DNA of 64,000 nucleotides from CAIVAT01 sp964525995 (lineage in GTDB: Bacteria > Bacteroidota > Bacteroidia > Bacteroidales > FEN-979), in contig CAZGIM010000007.1 of NCBI GenBank assembly GCA_964525995.1, forward strand, positions 62,001 to 126,000, in the 5' to 3' direction. This document shows positions 54,601 to 62,932 of the stretch, one piece after another. Under the pieces are notes generated by a model. The model did no database searches. It worked only from the letters and a program-made list of their open reading frames with translations, and was not told where the DNA came from. Within the stretch, counting starts at the first letter, position 1. Every line of letters begins with the position of its first letter. A program made the position numbers and the translations under genes.

Positions 54601-54863
54601 AGGAGGATATTGTAAACGGTCACATTGGCCATGGAATCGTTATAATATTCAAGCCGGGATTTGGCAAGCGAATCATAAAAATACTCTTCCATCAGCCGGT
54701 CGCCCTTTGCCATCTCCTTTGCCATCGCGGTCACCTGGGGAGCATTGGCGTAATCATTTGCTTTTCCGGAGTAAATGTAGCTTATGACAGTAAAGGATAG
54801 CTGAAATAAACATACCAAGACAAATGTGATCGCAAAAAATTTAATAACACCTTTATTCTGCAT
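51660..54863 (-). CDS. secDF: Protein translocase subunit SecDF (fused)
   Basis: 1067 residues with SecD and SecF joined, as usual in Bacteroidota. SecD motifs: LGLDLKGGMNVTM and ELPGIKDPERVRKLLQGTAQLEFWE; the membrane part begins near 560 (GLLSFIIAFIGVLLYMSLYY, TLAMAVDSNVIIYERMREEI). SecF starts near 720 with LDPGLDFTGGRSFIV and has SIMDTVIIFDRIRE. It uses proton motive force to help pull proteins through SecYEG. Odd: residues about 285-365 are an Ala/Lys/Gln-rich low-complexity insert in the periplasmic SecD part. The gene has its own promoter and terminator. Confidence 0.97.
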   Translation of the reverse strand: MQNKGVIKFFAITFVLVCLFQLSFTVISYIYSGKANDYANAPQVTAMAKEMAKGDRLMEEYFYDSLAKSRLEYYNDSMANVTVYNILLKKYTLKDVREREINLGLDLKGGMNVTMSVSVPDVIRALSGYNQDPTFNKAMLIAIEKEKSSTADFVDLFYKSFTELDPNAKLAAIFNTVELKDKINYNSSNQDVVKVIREESNAAIDRTYNILTTRINRFGVAQPNIQKLQTAGRILIELPGIKDPERVRKLLQGTAQLEFWETYQFPDLQPFFAEANKKLPGLLLAGTDSIASDSTLRADTAATAKAIASKQVLAEKKEAPKQAAKAKPDTGKADTSKGNALLKQLGKDTSAASVAAKRQQSFEEYARLNPLFAYLNPAIYQDKNGQYVAGQTAMVGRAFIKDTARVNHMLRLTKNLFPRDIKLAWTVKPRDEAKDVLELVALKITSRDGSPALGGDVITNARQDYDQNGRVEVSMSMNSEGARIWKRLTGENIGKQIAIVLDGYIYSYPNVNGEIPNGMSSITGGNMTVEEAQDLANILKAGKLPAPARIVAEEIVGPSLGQESINAGLLSFIIAFIGVLLYMSLYYNRAGHVADIALFANVFFLFGVMASIGAVLTLPGIAGIVLTLAMAVDSNVIIYERMREEIRAGKGMRLVVKDGFRHALSAIIDGHVTTILTGIVLYIFGSGPVQGFATTLVLGLLLSLFSSIFIARLVFEWMLDRDMHITTGNRFTMDLLHNTKINFIGLRKKMYILSIALLVPGIFSIFIRGLDPGLDFTGGRSFIVRFDQNVSTNHIRESLRSQFGESPEVKTFGPNNQVKITTKYLISERDQKADSIVNAKLYNGVKSYYKVPLSYPDFKATDATKVIGLLSSQRVDPTISYALIWKSFMAVMFSLLIIFIYIAIRFKNWQFGLGGVIALFHDSLIIISLFSIFYGILPFGMEVDQHFIAAILTIIGYSIMDTVIIFDRIREYRALYPKRDLAVNINGAINSTLGRTINTSGVTLVTLIIIFIFGGEVLRGFTFALTAGVIIGTYSSVFVATPISYDILNWQKKRRERKELSGKNKSK

Positions 54864-54915
54864 GAGTTCTGAATTTTAATGTACTGGTTTTCAATATGCC
54901 TGTTTTTTGAGGGTG

Positions 54916-54947
54916 CAAAATTAGAAAATTCCTTGGAAATAACCAAT
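54916..54947 (-). promoter_or_regulatory. Promoter of secDF
   Basis: On the minus strand ATTG (54944-54947) is followed by 20 bases and TAATTTTG (54916-54923). The -7 is perfect; the -33 has one mismatch to TTTG. Confidence 0.65.
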
Positions 54948-54986
54948 GAAATTAATTAGCGCTTTTTAAATGGCGGGATTCGGGGA

Positions 54987-55409
54987 TCATTCGCTGAATT
55001 TAATCTTACCCGAAGTTTCACCGGGTTTGAGGCGTACCAGCCGGAAGTACCGCCATTCGTACTCGCTGTTTCGCCCGGCTGTCGGCTCCAGGTCGGCATT
55101 TTTGATCAGAAATTTGTCGGTTGGATGCACTAGCAATCTCTTTGTTCCAGGGAAGGGCTTTTCTGAGATCCTTGTCACGACAAAATAGCCAATACTGTCA
55201 TGCGGACCGATAGCGTCAAAGGCTTTTTTATAGGTGCCACGGTTCAGCGTGAACCAACCCTGAGTCACCCAGAACCCCGAGTTCCCCTGGTTTACGTAAC
55301 GTGCAAAGGAAACATAAATGGATTCGGGATAATCATTTTGAAATAGAATCTGCGAGGTGGCCGCCGTTGCCAGGAATATAAGAATTCCAGTAAGAAATAA
55401 TCTGACCAT
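54987..55409 (-). CDS. Exported DUF1036-like protein
   Basis: 140 residues from the ATG at 55409; an upstream in-frame start at 55466 would overlap the preceding gene. A signal peptide (VRLFLTGILIFLATAATSQ) is clear. The region ESIYVSFARYVNQGNSGFWVTQGWFTLNRGTYKKAF resembles DUF1036, which has vxVAxxxY...GWxxlxPG. The function is unknown, and the family match is from memory and tentative. Confidence 0.6.
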   Translation of the reverse strand: MVRLFLTGILIFLATAATSQILFQNDYPESIYVSFARYVNQGNSGFWVTQGWFTLNRGTYKKAFDAIGPHDSIGYFVVTRISEKPFPGTKRLLVHPTDKFLIKNADLEPTAGRNSEYEWRYFRLVRLKPGETSGKIKFSE

Positions 55410-55462
55410 GGATATCCGAATTGGTTGTTCTACCAAAGGTAATAAAGAATGCCGATACCGTT

Positions 55463-55990
55463 TCAAACCCCAATTTTTTTAAGTATTTTTTTTGCATGGC
55501 TTCTAAAGCCGGGCGACTCCTCTTCCATTCGCCATTCAATGGAATCGGACAGCTCTTTCCGGATATCGGGTTCCAATAGCGAAATACGGTACAGAATATC
55601 CATACAATATACTTTAACGGCAACACTTTCATGAGGCGAAACCAGCCAGTCGAAACATAGTGAAATCATCAGACCCAGTTCAGATTCGACAGGCAGGGGT
55701 GCCCGGTTTAGCATTCGCAGGGCATGCCTTTTCAGTCCATCGTGGCTGAATTGACCAAGCCTATGCATGATTTTTCCCGCGACCGGTTCCAAAAGATGGG
55801 GTTGTTTTTCAGTAATGGTATCGATTACCCAGGCAGCCCTTCTGCTGAAAGGTTCCTCATTGGCAAGAAAGATGGTAAAAAGAACCTCAAAGAGCCTGGG
55901 TCTTTGAGTCACAAGCCCTGCAATCATATCCGTATTTCTGCGGCTGGTCTCGGATGCTAACAAGGATTTAATTTGATCGAAATCAGTCAA
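55463..55990 (-). CDS. HEAT-repeat-like protein
   Basis: 175 residues, helical, no signal peptide. Repeating helices such as FSRRAAWVIDTITEKQPHLLEPV, LKRHALRMLNRAPL and VAVKVYCMDILYRISLLEP look like HEAT/ARM repeats, which bind other proteins. No catalytic motif is seen. It precedes the DUF1036-like gene by 53 bases. Confidence 0.7.
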   Translation of the reverse strand: MTDFDQIKSLLASETSRRNTDMIAGLVTQRPRLFEVLFTIFLANEEPFSRRAAWVIDTITEKQPHLLEPVAGKIMHRLGQFSHDGLKRHALRMLNRAPLPVESELGLMISLCFDWLVSPHESVAVKVYCMDILYRISLLEPDIRKELSDSIEWRMEEESPGFRSHAKKILKKIGV

Positions 55991-56320
55991 TAAAGTAGTA
56001 TTTTATGAGGTAAAACAGGTACTGATCATGCAAAAATATTATTTTCTAAAATATCATTGACTGTGAGATATTAAGATGATAATTTATACTTTTGCATTTT
56101 TTTAATGTAACACACTTACATTGATAAGAAAATTGCAATTCAAATGACTCGGATTTTGGTATATTATAGTATCTACATTATTTGGATTTAAAAAATAACT
56201 TTGATTTGGTGTGTCGGGAGTTTGATATAAACTGGTTTATTTGAATCTGACGAATCTATTATTTTGTTTTAAATATATTATCGGATTTATTCACGCTCAT
56301 ACCAAAATAATTCTTGATGA
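55991..56320. promoter_or_regulatory. AT-rich divergent intergenic region with arginine decarboxylase promoters
   Basis: 330 bases without a gene between divergent genes. Two perfect -7 elements face the decarboxylase: TACTTTTG (56087-56094) and TAACTTTG (56196-56203). They would give leaders of about 220 and 110 bases. Neither has TTTG at the -33 spacing. No small ORF, tRNA or known riboswitch was recognised; the long AT-rich leader could carry regulation. Confidence 0.5.
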
Positions 56321-57715
56321 ATGAAAAATAAGTACATTGATCTCATCCAGCAGACCTTCGATTTTCCCCAGGATGAATTTGAGGTCATCGACAGTGAACT
56401 CTATTTCCATAAAGTTCCTGTAATGGATATTATTAAGCAATACGGAACTCCATTAAAGATTTCCTATCTGCCCAAAATCAGTTCACAGATACAGCGGGCC
56501 AAGAGGCTGTTCAACGTGGCTATGGCAAAGGTCGATTATCAGGGTGATTACCATTATTGTTATTGCACCAAAAGTTCCCACTTCAGTTTTGTACTGGAAG
56601 AGGTGCTGAAAAACGACGTCCACCTTGAGACTTCTTCAGCCTTTGACATAAACCTGATCGAAGATCTGGCTGAGAAGAGACTTTTTTCAAAGGATCGATA
56701 TATTATCTGTAACGGTTTCAAGCGACCGATGTATATCGAAAATATCGTTACCCTGGTCAATAACGGCTATTCCAATGTGATTCCGGTATTGGATAACCTG
56801 TTTGAGCTGGAGAAATACGAACCGGAGATCAAGAACCGCGTAAAATTAGGTATCCGGATTGCCTCGGAAGAGGAACCCAGGTTCGATTTCTATACATCCA
56901 GGCTGGGAATCCGATACAATGATATCATACCCTATTACCAGGAGAAGATCCAGAAAAATCCGAATTTTGAATTGAAAATGCTTCATTTCTTTATTAATAC
57001 CGGAATCAAGGATAAGGCCTACTATTGGAATGAGCTAACTAAGAGTGTGAATGTTTATTGCGAGTTAAAGAAAATCTGCCCTGAACTGACCTTCCTGAAT
57101 ATCGGAGGTGGCCTGCCAATTAAAAATTCACTTGATTTTGTTTATGATTATGAATATATGACTGAGGAAATCATTGCTCAGATAAAAAGTATATGTGAGC
57201 GAAATGATGTTCCGGAACCGGATATTTTTACAGAGTTCGGATCGTTCACAGTAGGCGAAAGCGGAGCTGTATTATTCTCAATTATTGATCAGAAAAGGCA
57301 AAATGATCGGGAGATTTGGAATATGATCGACAGTTCCTTCATGACCACGCTTCCCGATACCTGGGCGATTAACCAGAAGTTCATTCTGCTTGCAGTGAAT
57401 AACTGGGATGTCGAGTATGAAAGGGTTTTTTTAGGAGGACTGACGTGCGACAGTGAGGACTTCTACAATGCCGAAGAGCACAGTAATGCCGTATTTCTTC
57501 CAAAAATTAATCCGTCGGAACCTCAATATATTGGATTGTTCCATACAGGGGCTTATCAGGAGTCGATAGGCGGTTACGGGGGAATTCAGCACTGTCTGAT
57601 CCCTGCTCCCAAGCATGTTTTAATTGATTATGACAAAGAGACTGATGAGATCACGACCAAACTGTTTTCCAAGGAGCAAAGTTTCAAATCGATGTTGAAA
57701 ATTCTTGGCTATTGA
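56321..57715 (+). CDS. speA: Arginine decarboxylase, alanine-racemase fold
   Basis: 464 residues, a PLP enzyme of fold type III like DapDC and ODC. The PLP-lysine lies in YHYCYCTKSSHF; HFFINTGIKD, LNIGGGLPI (phosphate-binding) and FTEFGSFTVGESG follow; the second-subunit Cys-Asp pair is seen in LTCDSEDFYN. Short Bacteroidota proteins of this kind are usually named arginine decarboxylase and make agmatine for polyamines. The substrate is from family memory; ornithine or related amino acids cannot be excluded. It is followed 75 bases later by a deoxyhypusine-synthase homologue. Confidence 0.8.
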   Translation: MKNKYIDLIQQTFDFPQDEFEVIDSELYFHKVPVMDIIKQYGTPLKISYLPKISSQIQRAKRLFNVAMAKVDYQGDYHYCYCTKSSHFSFVLEEVLKNDVHLETSSAFDINLIEDLAEKRLFSKDRYIICNGFKRPMYIENIVTLVNNGYSNVIPVLDNLFELEKYEPEIKNRVKLGIRIASEEEPRFDFYTSRLGIRYNDIIPYYQEKIQKNPNFELKMLHFFINTGIKDKAYYWNELTKSVNVYCELKKICPELTFLNIGGGLPIKNSLDFVYDYEYMTEEIIAQIKSICERNDVPEPDIFTEFGSFTVGESGAVLFSIIDQKRQNDREIWNMIDSSFMTTLPDTWAINQKFILLAVNNWDVEYERVFLGGLTCDSEDFYNAEEHSNAVFLPKINPSEPQYIGLFHTGAYQESIGGYGGIQHCLIPAPKHVLIDYDKETDEITTKLFSKEQSFKSMLKILGY

Positions 57716-57790
57716 AACCACAGATAAACGGAGTATTCTTAAATTTGAAAAAAAGTCAGGAATGACAGGAACCATTTAAAAAATCCACAG

Positions 57791-58819
57791 ATGAAAAAAG
57801 GTAAAAAGAGCTTGTTGAAAGAGCAGGTTAAACACATTGACATCAAGGCAATTAACGCTACTCCAATCATTGATGCCATGCGTGAAATGTCGTTTACATC
57901 GAGGGATACGGCGGTTGCTGCCGATATTTTAAATATGATGATAAAGGAAAAGGGCTGTACCGTTTTTCTGACTCTTGCAGGGAGTACCAGTGCGGCAGGT
58001 TGCATGCAGGTTTATGTTGATATGGTCAAGCATAACATGGTGGATGTTATTATTGCCACTGGTGCTTCCATTGTGGATATGGATTTTTTTGAGGCGTTAG
58101 GTTACAAGCATTACAAGGGGACGCCGTATGCAGATGATAAATTGTTAAGGGAGTACTATATTGACCGCATTTACGACACCTATATTGATGAGGAAGAGTT
58201 GCAGCATTGTGATATGAGTATAAAAAAAATAGCCGATACTCTTGAACCACGGCCTTATTCATCCCGCGAATTCATCCGGGAAATGGGCAGATGGCTGGTC
58301 AAAAACTCCCGGAAAAAAGACTCTCTGGTACAGGCCTGTTTTGAGCATAACGTACCGATTTTTTGTCCGGCATTCAGCGACAGCAGCGCGGGATTCGGGC
58401 TGGTGAAACATCAGTGGGATAATCCGGACAAGCATGTATCTATTGATTCGGTCAAAGATTTCCTTGAGCTGACCAAGATTAAGATGGCTGCAAAAACCTC
58501 AGGTTTATTTATGATTGGCGGGGGGGTACCGAAGAATTTTGTTCAGGATACGGTAATTTGTGCTGAAGTATTGGGGAAAGAGGTTCCGATGCACCGGTAC
58601 GCCGTACAGATTACCGTGGCTGATTCGCGTGACGGAGCTTGTTCCAGTTCGACCCTCAAAGAGGCTTCAAGCTGGGGAAAGGTAGACACGGTTTATGAAA
58701 AAATGGTCTATGCAGAAGCGACCAGTGTCCTTCCTTTGATTGTCAGTTATGTGTATCATAAAAAAGAGTGGAAGAAACGGAAGCGATCCGAATGGACTAC
58801 AATGCTGGATTCGGAGTAG
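57791..58819 (+). CDS. Deoxyhypusine-synthase family protein
   Basis: 342 residues. NAD-binding segments are TLAGSTSAAGCMQVYVDMVKHNMVDVIIATGASIVDMDFFEALGY. The active-site lysine region reads STLKEASSWGKVD, with Lys near residue 297 matching the imine-forming Lys of deoxyhypusine synthase. Bacteria have no hypusine-bearing eIF5A, so the enzyme must use another acceptor, probably a polyamine. Its place after arginine decarboxylase suggests polyamine transfer using agmatine or a derivative. It ends two bases before the convergent ABC permease. Confidence 0.85.
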   Translation: MKKGKKSLLKEQVKHIDIKAINATPIIDAMREMSFTSRDTAVAADILNMMIKEKGCTVFLTLAGSTSAAGCMQVYVDMVKHNMVDVIIATGASIVDMDFFEALGYKHYKGTPYADDKLLREYYIDRIYDTYIDEEELQHCDMSIKKIADTLEPRPYSSREFIREMGRWLVKNSRKKDSLVQACFEHNVPIFCPAFSDSSAGFGLVKHQWDNPDKHVSIDSVKDFLELTKIKMAAKTSGLFMIGGGVPKNFVQDTVICAEVLGKEVPMHRYAVQITVADSRDGACSSSTLKEASSWGKVDTVYEKMVYAEATSVLPLIVSYVYHKKEWKKRKRSEWTTMLDSE

Positions 58820-58821
58820 GA

Positions 58822-60195
58822 TTAGTTTTTATACCGGATCCATTTCCACAATTCCCCGTAACTTATCTTCTTTCCGTACATCAGGATTCCGGTGCGGTAG
58901 ATTTTTGCCGCGAACCAGGTGGTACCCAGGAACCCCAGGATGAGGGTTCCCATCGACAGGAAGACCTCCCAGAATGAAACTCCGAAAGGAATCCGGATCA
59001 TCATGACTACGGGTGATGTGAGCGGAAATATAGAAAGCCAGAAAGCGACTGGTCCGTCAGGATCCTGAATAATAAATTGGGCAAGGAGGATGGAAAGGAT
59101 GAGGGGAATGGTGATCGGAAACATGAACTGCTGCGTATCGGCCTCACTGTCGACGGCTCCGCCGATGGCCGCGAAAAGGGCTGCATAGAGCAGATACCCT
59201 ACCAGGAAGAAAAAGAGGAAGGAGCCGATCATCACTGGAAAATCGACCGAATTGATCGCATCGAAAACCTCTGTCAGTTCATTGCTTTCTTTCGGTTGGA
59301 TTTCCTTTAACTGCTGGCTTTCAGGTTGCAGGGTGACCTGATTCTGTTTCATAAGTTGTTCCGTTGCCGATTGAGCGACACTACCCTGGGTCATCGTGGA
59401 TGTAACGGCTGTAACGATAATGAAGGTCAAAACTACCCATAGCATAAATTGCGTCAACCCGACCAGACCGACACCAATGATCTTGCCCATCATCAATTGA
59501 AAGGGTTTTACCGATGAAATGATCACTTCAACGATCCGGCTTGTCTTTTCCTCGATGACGCCTCTCATTACCTGAGATCCGAACATAAAGATAAAAAAGT
59601 AGATCAGAATCCCGGCGAACATTCCGAGGATCATGCTCAGTTCGGTATAACTCTTTGATTCTTTTCCGTCGTCCCCGATCTTCAGGGTGTTGATATCAAT
59701 GGAAGTCTTTATGGATCGGAGAATGTCGTCGACCGACACCTGGTCTTTTTGGTCGCCCTGTAATTCACGCAGCCGCGCCTGGAGCTTCATCTCTTCAATC
59801 TGGCGGCTCATCACATTTTTTATATGTGATTTGACGTTGATATTGACATTGTTTTCCGAGTAAATAATAGCGTTGGTCGGCAGGGTCACCTCTGTTTTGG
59901 GGATATAAAGCAATGCATGGTCGCCACTTTTGTTGAAATTGGTCTTTGCAGTAATAATATCCTCCGAAAGGTAATGAAACCGGATATTGTCAGTGTCCTT
60001 GAATTTTCCTTTAAAGATTCCGGTTTCGTCAAGAACGGCTACGGTTTTCATCTCGTTTGTCTGAGTAGCCAGATAAATCGGGATGATGATGGTGGCAGCC
60101 ATCAGAACCGGACCCAGGATGGTCATAATGATAAAGGAACGTTTCTTTACGCGGGTGAGGTATTCACGCTGGATGATCAGAAGAATCTTTTTCAT
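58822..60195 (-). CDS. ABC-2 family transporter permease (NatB-like)
   Basis: 457 residues with one N-terminal helix (IIMTILGPVLMAATIIIPIYLA), a periplasmic domain of about 160 residues, and five or six helices in the second half. SKSYTELSMILGMFAGILIYFFIFMFGSQVMRGVIEEKTSRIVEVIISSVKP is the typical ABC-2/NatB region. It pairs with the ATPase encoded just upstream. The substrate is unknown; NatAB exports sodium in Bacillus, but this need not hold here. It is the last gene of the grpE-dnaJ unit. Confidence 0.9.
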   Translation of the reverse strand: MKKILLIIQREYLTRVKKRSFIIMTILGPVLMAATIIIPIYLATQTNEMKTVAVLDETGIFKGKFKDTDNIRFHYLSEDIITAKTNFNKSGDHALLYIPKTEVTLPTNAIIYSENNVNINVKSHIKNVMSRQIEEMKLQARLRELQGDQKDQVSVDDILRSIKTSIDINTLKIGDDGKESKSYTELSMILGMFAGILIYFFIFMFGSQVMRGVIEEKTSRIVEVIISSVKPFQLMMGKIIGVGLVGLTQFMLWVVLTFIIVTAVTSTMTQGSVAQSATEQLMKQNQVTLQPESQQLKEIQPKESNELTEVFDAINSVDFPVMIGSFLFFFLVGYLLYAALFAAIGGAVDSEADTQQFMFPITIPLILSILLAQFIIQDPDGPVAFWLSIFPLTSPVVMMIRIPFGVSFWEVFLSMGTLILGFLGTTWFAAKIYRTGILMYGKKISYGELWKWIRYKN

Positions 60196-60205
60196 TTTGA
60201 CTCAG

Positions 60206-61135
60206 TTAGTTGTCTGACATTTCCCGGCTGGTCACAACCTGTATAAAGATATCGTTCATATTGGGGATCCGTTCATTGACCGAATAGATCGTAACGTGCG
60301 GTAGAAGCATGCGTATCAGATCATTGGAACTGACATCGGCGGGTAGTTTGATGGCGGCATGACGATGTTCCATATCCGACGATTCAGTAATAATTTGAAA
60401 GGAGGGTGGAAGAACGGATTCGAGGGGTTTGTCAAAGGAATTGAAGCTGACGTTGAACGTGTTCGTTTTATAGTTCTTTTTAATTTCCCTGACGGCGCCA
60501 TTCAGCACGACTTTTGATTTATTGATCAACGCGATATCATCGCATAATTCTTCCACCGAAGCCATATTGTGTGTCGAGAAGATCACCGTCGCTCCTTTTT
60601 CTTTCTGGGCCAGGATTTCATCTTTAAGGAGACTGGCATTGATGGGATCAAATCCGCTGAAGGGTTCATCAAAGATCAGAAGCTTGGGCTCATGGATAAT
60701 CGTAATCAGAAACTGCACTTTTTGTTGCATCCCTTTCGAGAGTTCTTCGACTTTTCGGTTCCACCAGGAACGTATCTCAAATTTATCAAACCAGAACTTT
60801 AACCTGATGTGCGCTTCATGATGTGTGAGTCCTTTGAGTTGAGCAAGGTACAGCGCTTGTTCCCCAACCGTCATTTTCTTGTACAGCCCCCGTTCTTCAG
60901 GAAGATAGCCGATTGCAGCAATATCATCGGGTTCGAGTTTTTTCCCGTTAAAAAGCAGGATCCCTTCATCGGGTGCGATGATCTGATTGATAATGCGGAT
61001 CAGGGTGGTTTTTCCTGCTCCGTTCGGTCCCAACAGTCCGAATATCTTTCCTTCGGGAACGGCAATGGATACTTTATCGAGCGCTTTATGACCCGAGTAT
61101 TGTTTTGTTACGTTGTCGGCTGAAAAAAGAATCAT
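60206..61135 (-). CDS. ABC transporter ATP-binding protein (NatA-like)
   Basis: 309 residues. Walker A GPNGAGKTT, signature LSKGMQQKVQFL, Walker B LLIFDEPFSGFDP, and the H-loop STHNMASVEE. The C-terminal 80 residues are the DUF4162 extension of NatA-type ATPases. It lies six bases after dnaJ and ten before the permease, so its expression should follow the heat-shock genes. Confidence 0.93.
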   Translation of the reverse strand: MILFSADNVTKQYSGHKALDKVSIAVPEGKIFGLLGPNGAGKTTLIRIINQIIAPDEGILLFNGKKLEPDDIAAIGYLPEERGLYKKMTVGEQALYLAQLKGLTHHEAHIRLKFWFDKFEIRSWWNRKVEELSKGMQQKVQFLITIIHEPKLLIFDEPFSGFDPINASLLKDEILAQKEKGATVIFSTHNMASVEELCDDIALINKSKVVLNGAVREIKKNYKTNTFNVSFNSFDKPLESVLPPSFQIITESSDMEHRHAAIKLPADVSSNDLIRMLLPHVTIYSVNERIPNMNDIFIQVVTSREMSDN

Positions 61136-61141
61136 GGAGCA

Positions 61142-62302
61142 TTATTGTTCAAAAAGATCTTTCATGCGTGAGAAGATATTCTTGTCGGTTGAGCTGGGAG
61201 AGGGTTTAAAGTTTTCCGATTTCCCCAGTTTATCCAGAATTGTTTTTTCTTCTTTGGTGAGGTTTTTAGGAGTCCAGATATTCAGGGTTATCAGAAGATC
61301 TCCTTTTCCTTCGTAACCATTGATGCTGGGAAGACCTTTTCCCCGAAGGCGGACGATTTTACCGCTTTGGGTACCCGGTTCAATTTTGATTTTGACTTTA
61401 CCTTCAATGGTAGGAATTTCGGCGTTGCTCCCTAATGCAGCTTCACTGAAGGAAATAAAGTGGGTGTAATGCAGATTGTTACCATCCCGTTCAAACAGAT
61501 CGCTCTTTAGTTCTTCGATCTGGATCAGCAGATCGCCTGCGATACCGCCCCGGGCTGCAGCATTGCCTTTCCCTCCCATGGAAAGTTGCATCCCTTCGGA
61601 TACACCGGCCGGAATCCTGATATTGATCACCTCTTCGCCTTTTACCACGCCATTTCCAGCACAATCGGCACATTTATCGGTGATAATTTTACCCTCTCCT
61701 CCACAATTCGGACAAGTGGTCGTTGTTTGCATTTGTCCGAGAAAGGTAGAGGTAACTCTTGAAACGTGGCCCGATCCGTGGCACGTAGCGCAGGTAGAAT
61801 AGGAACTCCCTCCTTTGGCGCCGGTCCCTTTGCACGTCGGGCATGCCACGTATTTGTTGACTTTAATCTTTTTTTCGACACCGTGGGCAACCTCCTCCAG
61901 ACTAAGCCGTACTTTGACTCTGAGGTTGGAACCGCGATTCACAGCACGCCCCCTCCGGCCGCCACCGCCCCCAAAAAATGAGCTGAACGGGTCTCCGCCG
62001 CCGAAAATGTCGCCGAAATGGCTGAAGATATCCTCCATGCTCATTCCGCCACCGAATCCCGAGAATCCTCCGCCATTCCCGAGTCCTGCATGGCCGTACT
62101 GATCATATCGGTGCCGCTTGTTTTCATCGCTCAGTACTTCGTACGCTTCGGCAGCCTCTTTGAATTTTTCTTCAGCCTCTTTGTCTCCGGGATTCTTATC
62201 CGGATGGTACTTCAATGCCTGCTTGCGGTAAGCTTTTTTAAGCTCTTCCGGCGAGGCGTTCCGGTTCACTTCGAGGACTTCATAATAATCTCTTTTTGAC
62301 AT
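61142..62302 (-). CDS. dnaJ: Chaperone DnaJ (Hsp40)
   Basis: 386 residues, type I. The J domain has HPD in KYHPDKNPGD. A Gly/Phe-rich linker follows (residues about 70-110). The zinc domain has four CxxCxGxG motifs (CPTCKGTG, CATCHGSG, CPNCGGEG, CADCAGNG). The C-terminal substrate domains include IPAGVSEGMQLSMGGKGNAA. It activates DnaK, which is not in the window. It starts nine bases after grpE. Confidence 0.98.
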   Translation of the reverse strand: MSKRDYYEVLEVNRNASPEELKKAYRKQALKYHPDKNPGDKEAEEKFKEAAEAYEVLSDENKRHRYDQYGHAGLGNGGGFSGFGGGMSMEDIFSHFGDIFGGGDPFSSFFGGGGGRRGRAVNRGSNLRVKVRLSLEEVAHGVEKKIKVNKYVACPTCKGTGAKGGSSYSTCATCHGSGHVSRVTSTFLGQMQTTTTCPNCGGEGKIITDKCADCAGNGVVKGEEVINIRIPAGVSEGMQLSMGGKGNAAARGGIAGDLLIQIEELKSDLFERDGNNLHYTHFISFSEAALGSNAEIPTIEGKVKIKIEPGTQSGKIVRLRGKGLPSINGYEGKGDLLITLNIWTPKNLTKEEKTILDKLGKSENFKPSPSSTDKNIFSRMKDLFEQ

Positions 62303-62311
62303 AAACTGATG

Positions 62312-62896
62312 TTAACTGCCAACAACTACTTTAGCAAACCGAATGACCTTTCCGTTTAGCAGGTACCCTTTTTGAATTTCATCCACGATTTTTCCTTTTT
62401 GGTCGGGCTGGGGGGCCGGAATATTGGTTACTGCCTCATGAAAATCGGTATCAAATGATTCACCCAGCGTTTTCATCTGTTCGAGTCCCTGCTGGTTCAA
62501 TACCGATAAAAATTTATTATAAATCAGAACAACACCTTCCTTGAGTGCAGTCCCGTTATCGGAGGTGGCGGTAAAGGCTGTAATGGCCCTTTCGAAATCA
62601 TCGAGCACCGGCAGGAGCTTGGTAATGACCTCGGCTGAAGCATATTTGCTGAGCTCAGTTTTCTCCTTTAAGGTTCGCTTCCGGTAATTATCAAATTCAG
62701 AATACAGTCTCAGGTATTTGTCGTTTAATTCTGCAATTTTTTCATCCGGATTTTCAACGGTTGTTTCGGTTTTTTTTAATTCTGAAGGTTCTTGATTTTC
62801 GGCGGATTCTAAGATTTCCTCAGCGCTATCCTGGTTCACCTCTGTCACTTTTTCTGTCTTCAATTCTTTTTCTTCCTTATTTTTCTTTTTGATCAT
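62312..62896 (-). CDS. grpE: Nucleotide exchange factor GrpE
   Basis: 194 residues. A long Glu/Lys-rich coiled-coil N-terminus leads to the GrpE core: LRLYSEFDNYRKRTLKEKTEL, LLPVLDDFERAI, and the C-terminal beta region IVDEIQKGYLLNGKVIRFAKVVVG. It releases ADP from DnaK. It is the first gene of a grpE-dnaJ-ATPase-permease unit and has a sigma-54-like promoter at 62933-62947. Confidence 0.97.
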   Translation of the reverse strand: MIKKKNKEEKELKTEKVTEVNQDSAEEILESAENQEPSELKKTETTVENPDEKIAELNDKYLRLYSEFDNYRKRTLKEKTELSKYASAEVITKLLPVLDDFERAITAFTATSDNGTALKEGVVLIYNKFLSVLNQQGLEQMKTLGESFDTDFHEAVTNIPAPQPDQKGKIVDEIQKGYLLNGKVIRFAKVVVGS

Positions 62897-62932
62897 AATA
62901 AAGCAGTAATACGTTGGTACGTTATGGATATG

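Noticed and set aside
57791..58819. True hypusine synthesis
   Set aside because: Needs an eIF5A-type acceptor, absent from bacteria.
61815..62102. Proline-rich plus-strand ORF
   Set aside because: Antisense shadow of the Gly/Phe linker of DnaJ.
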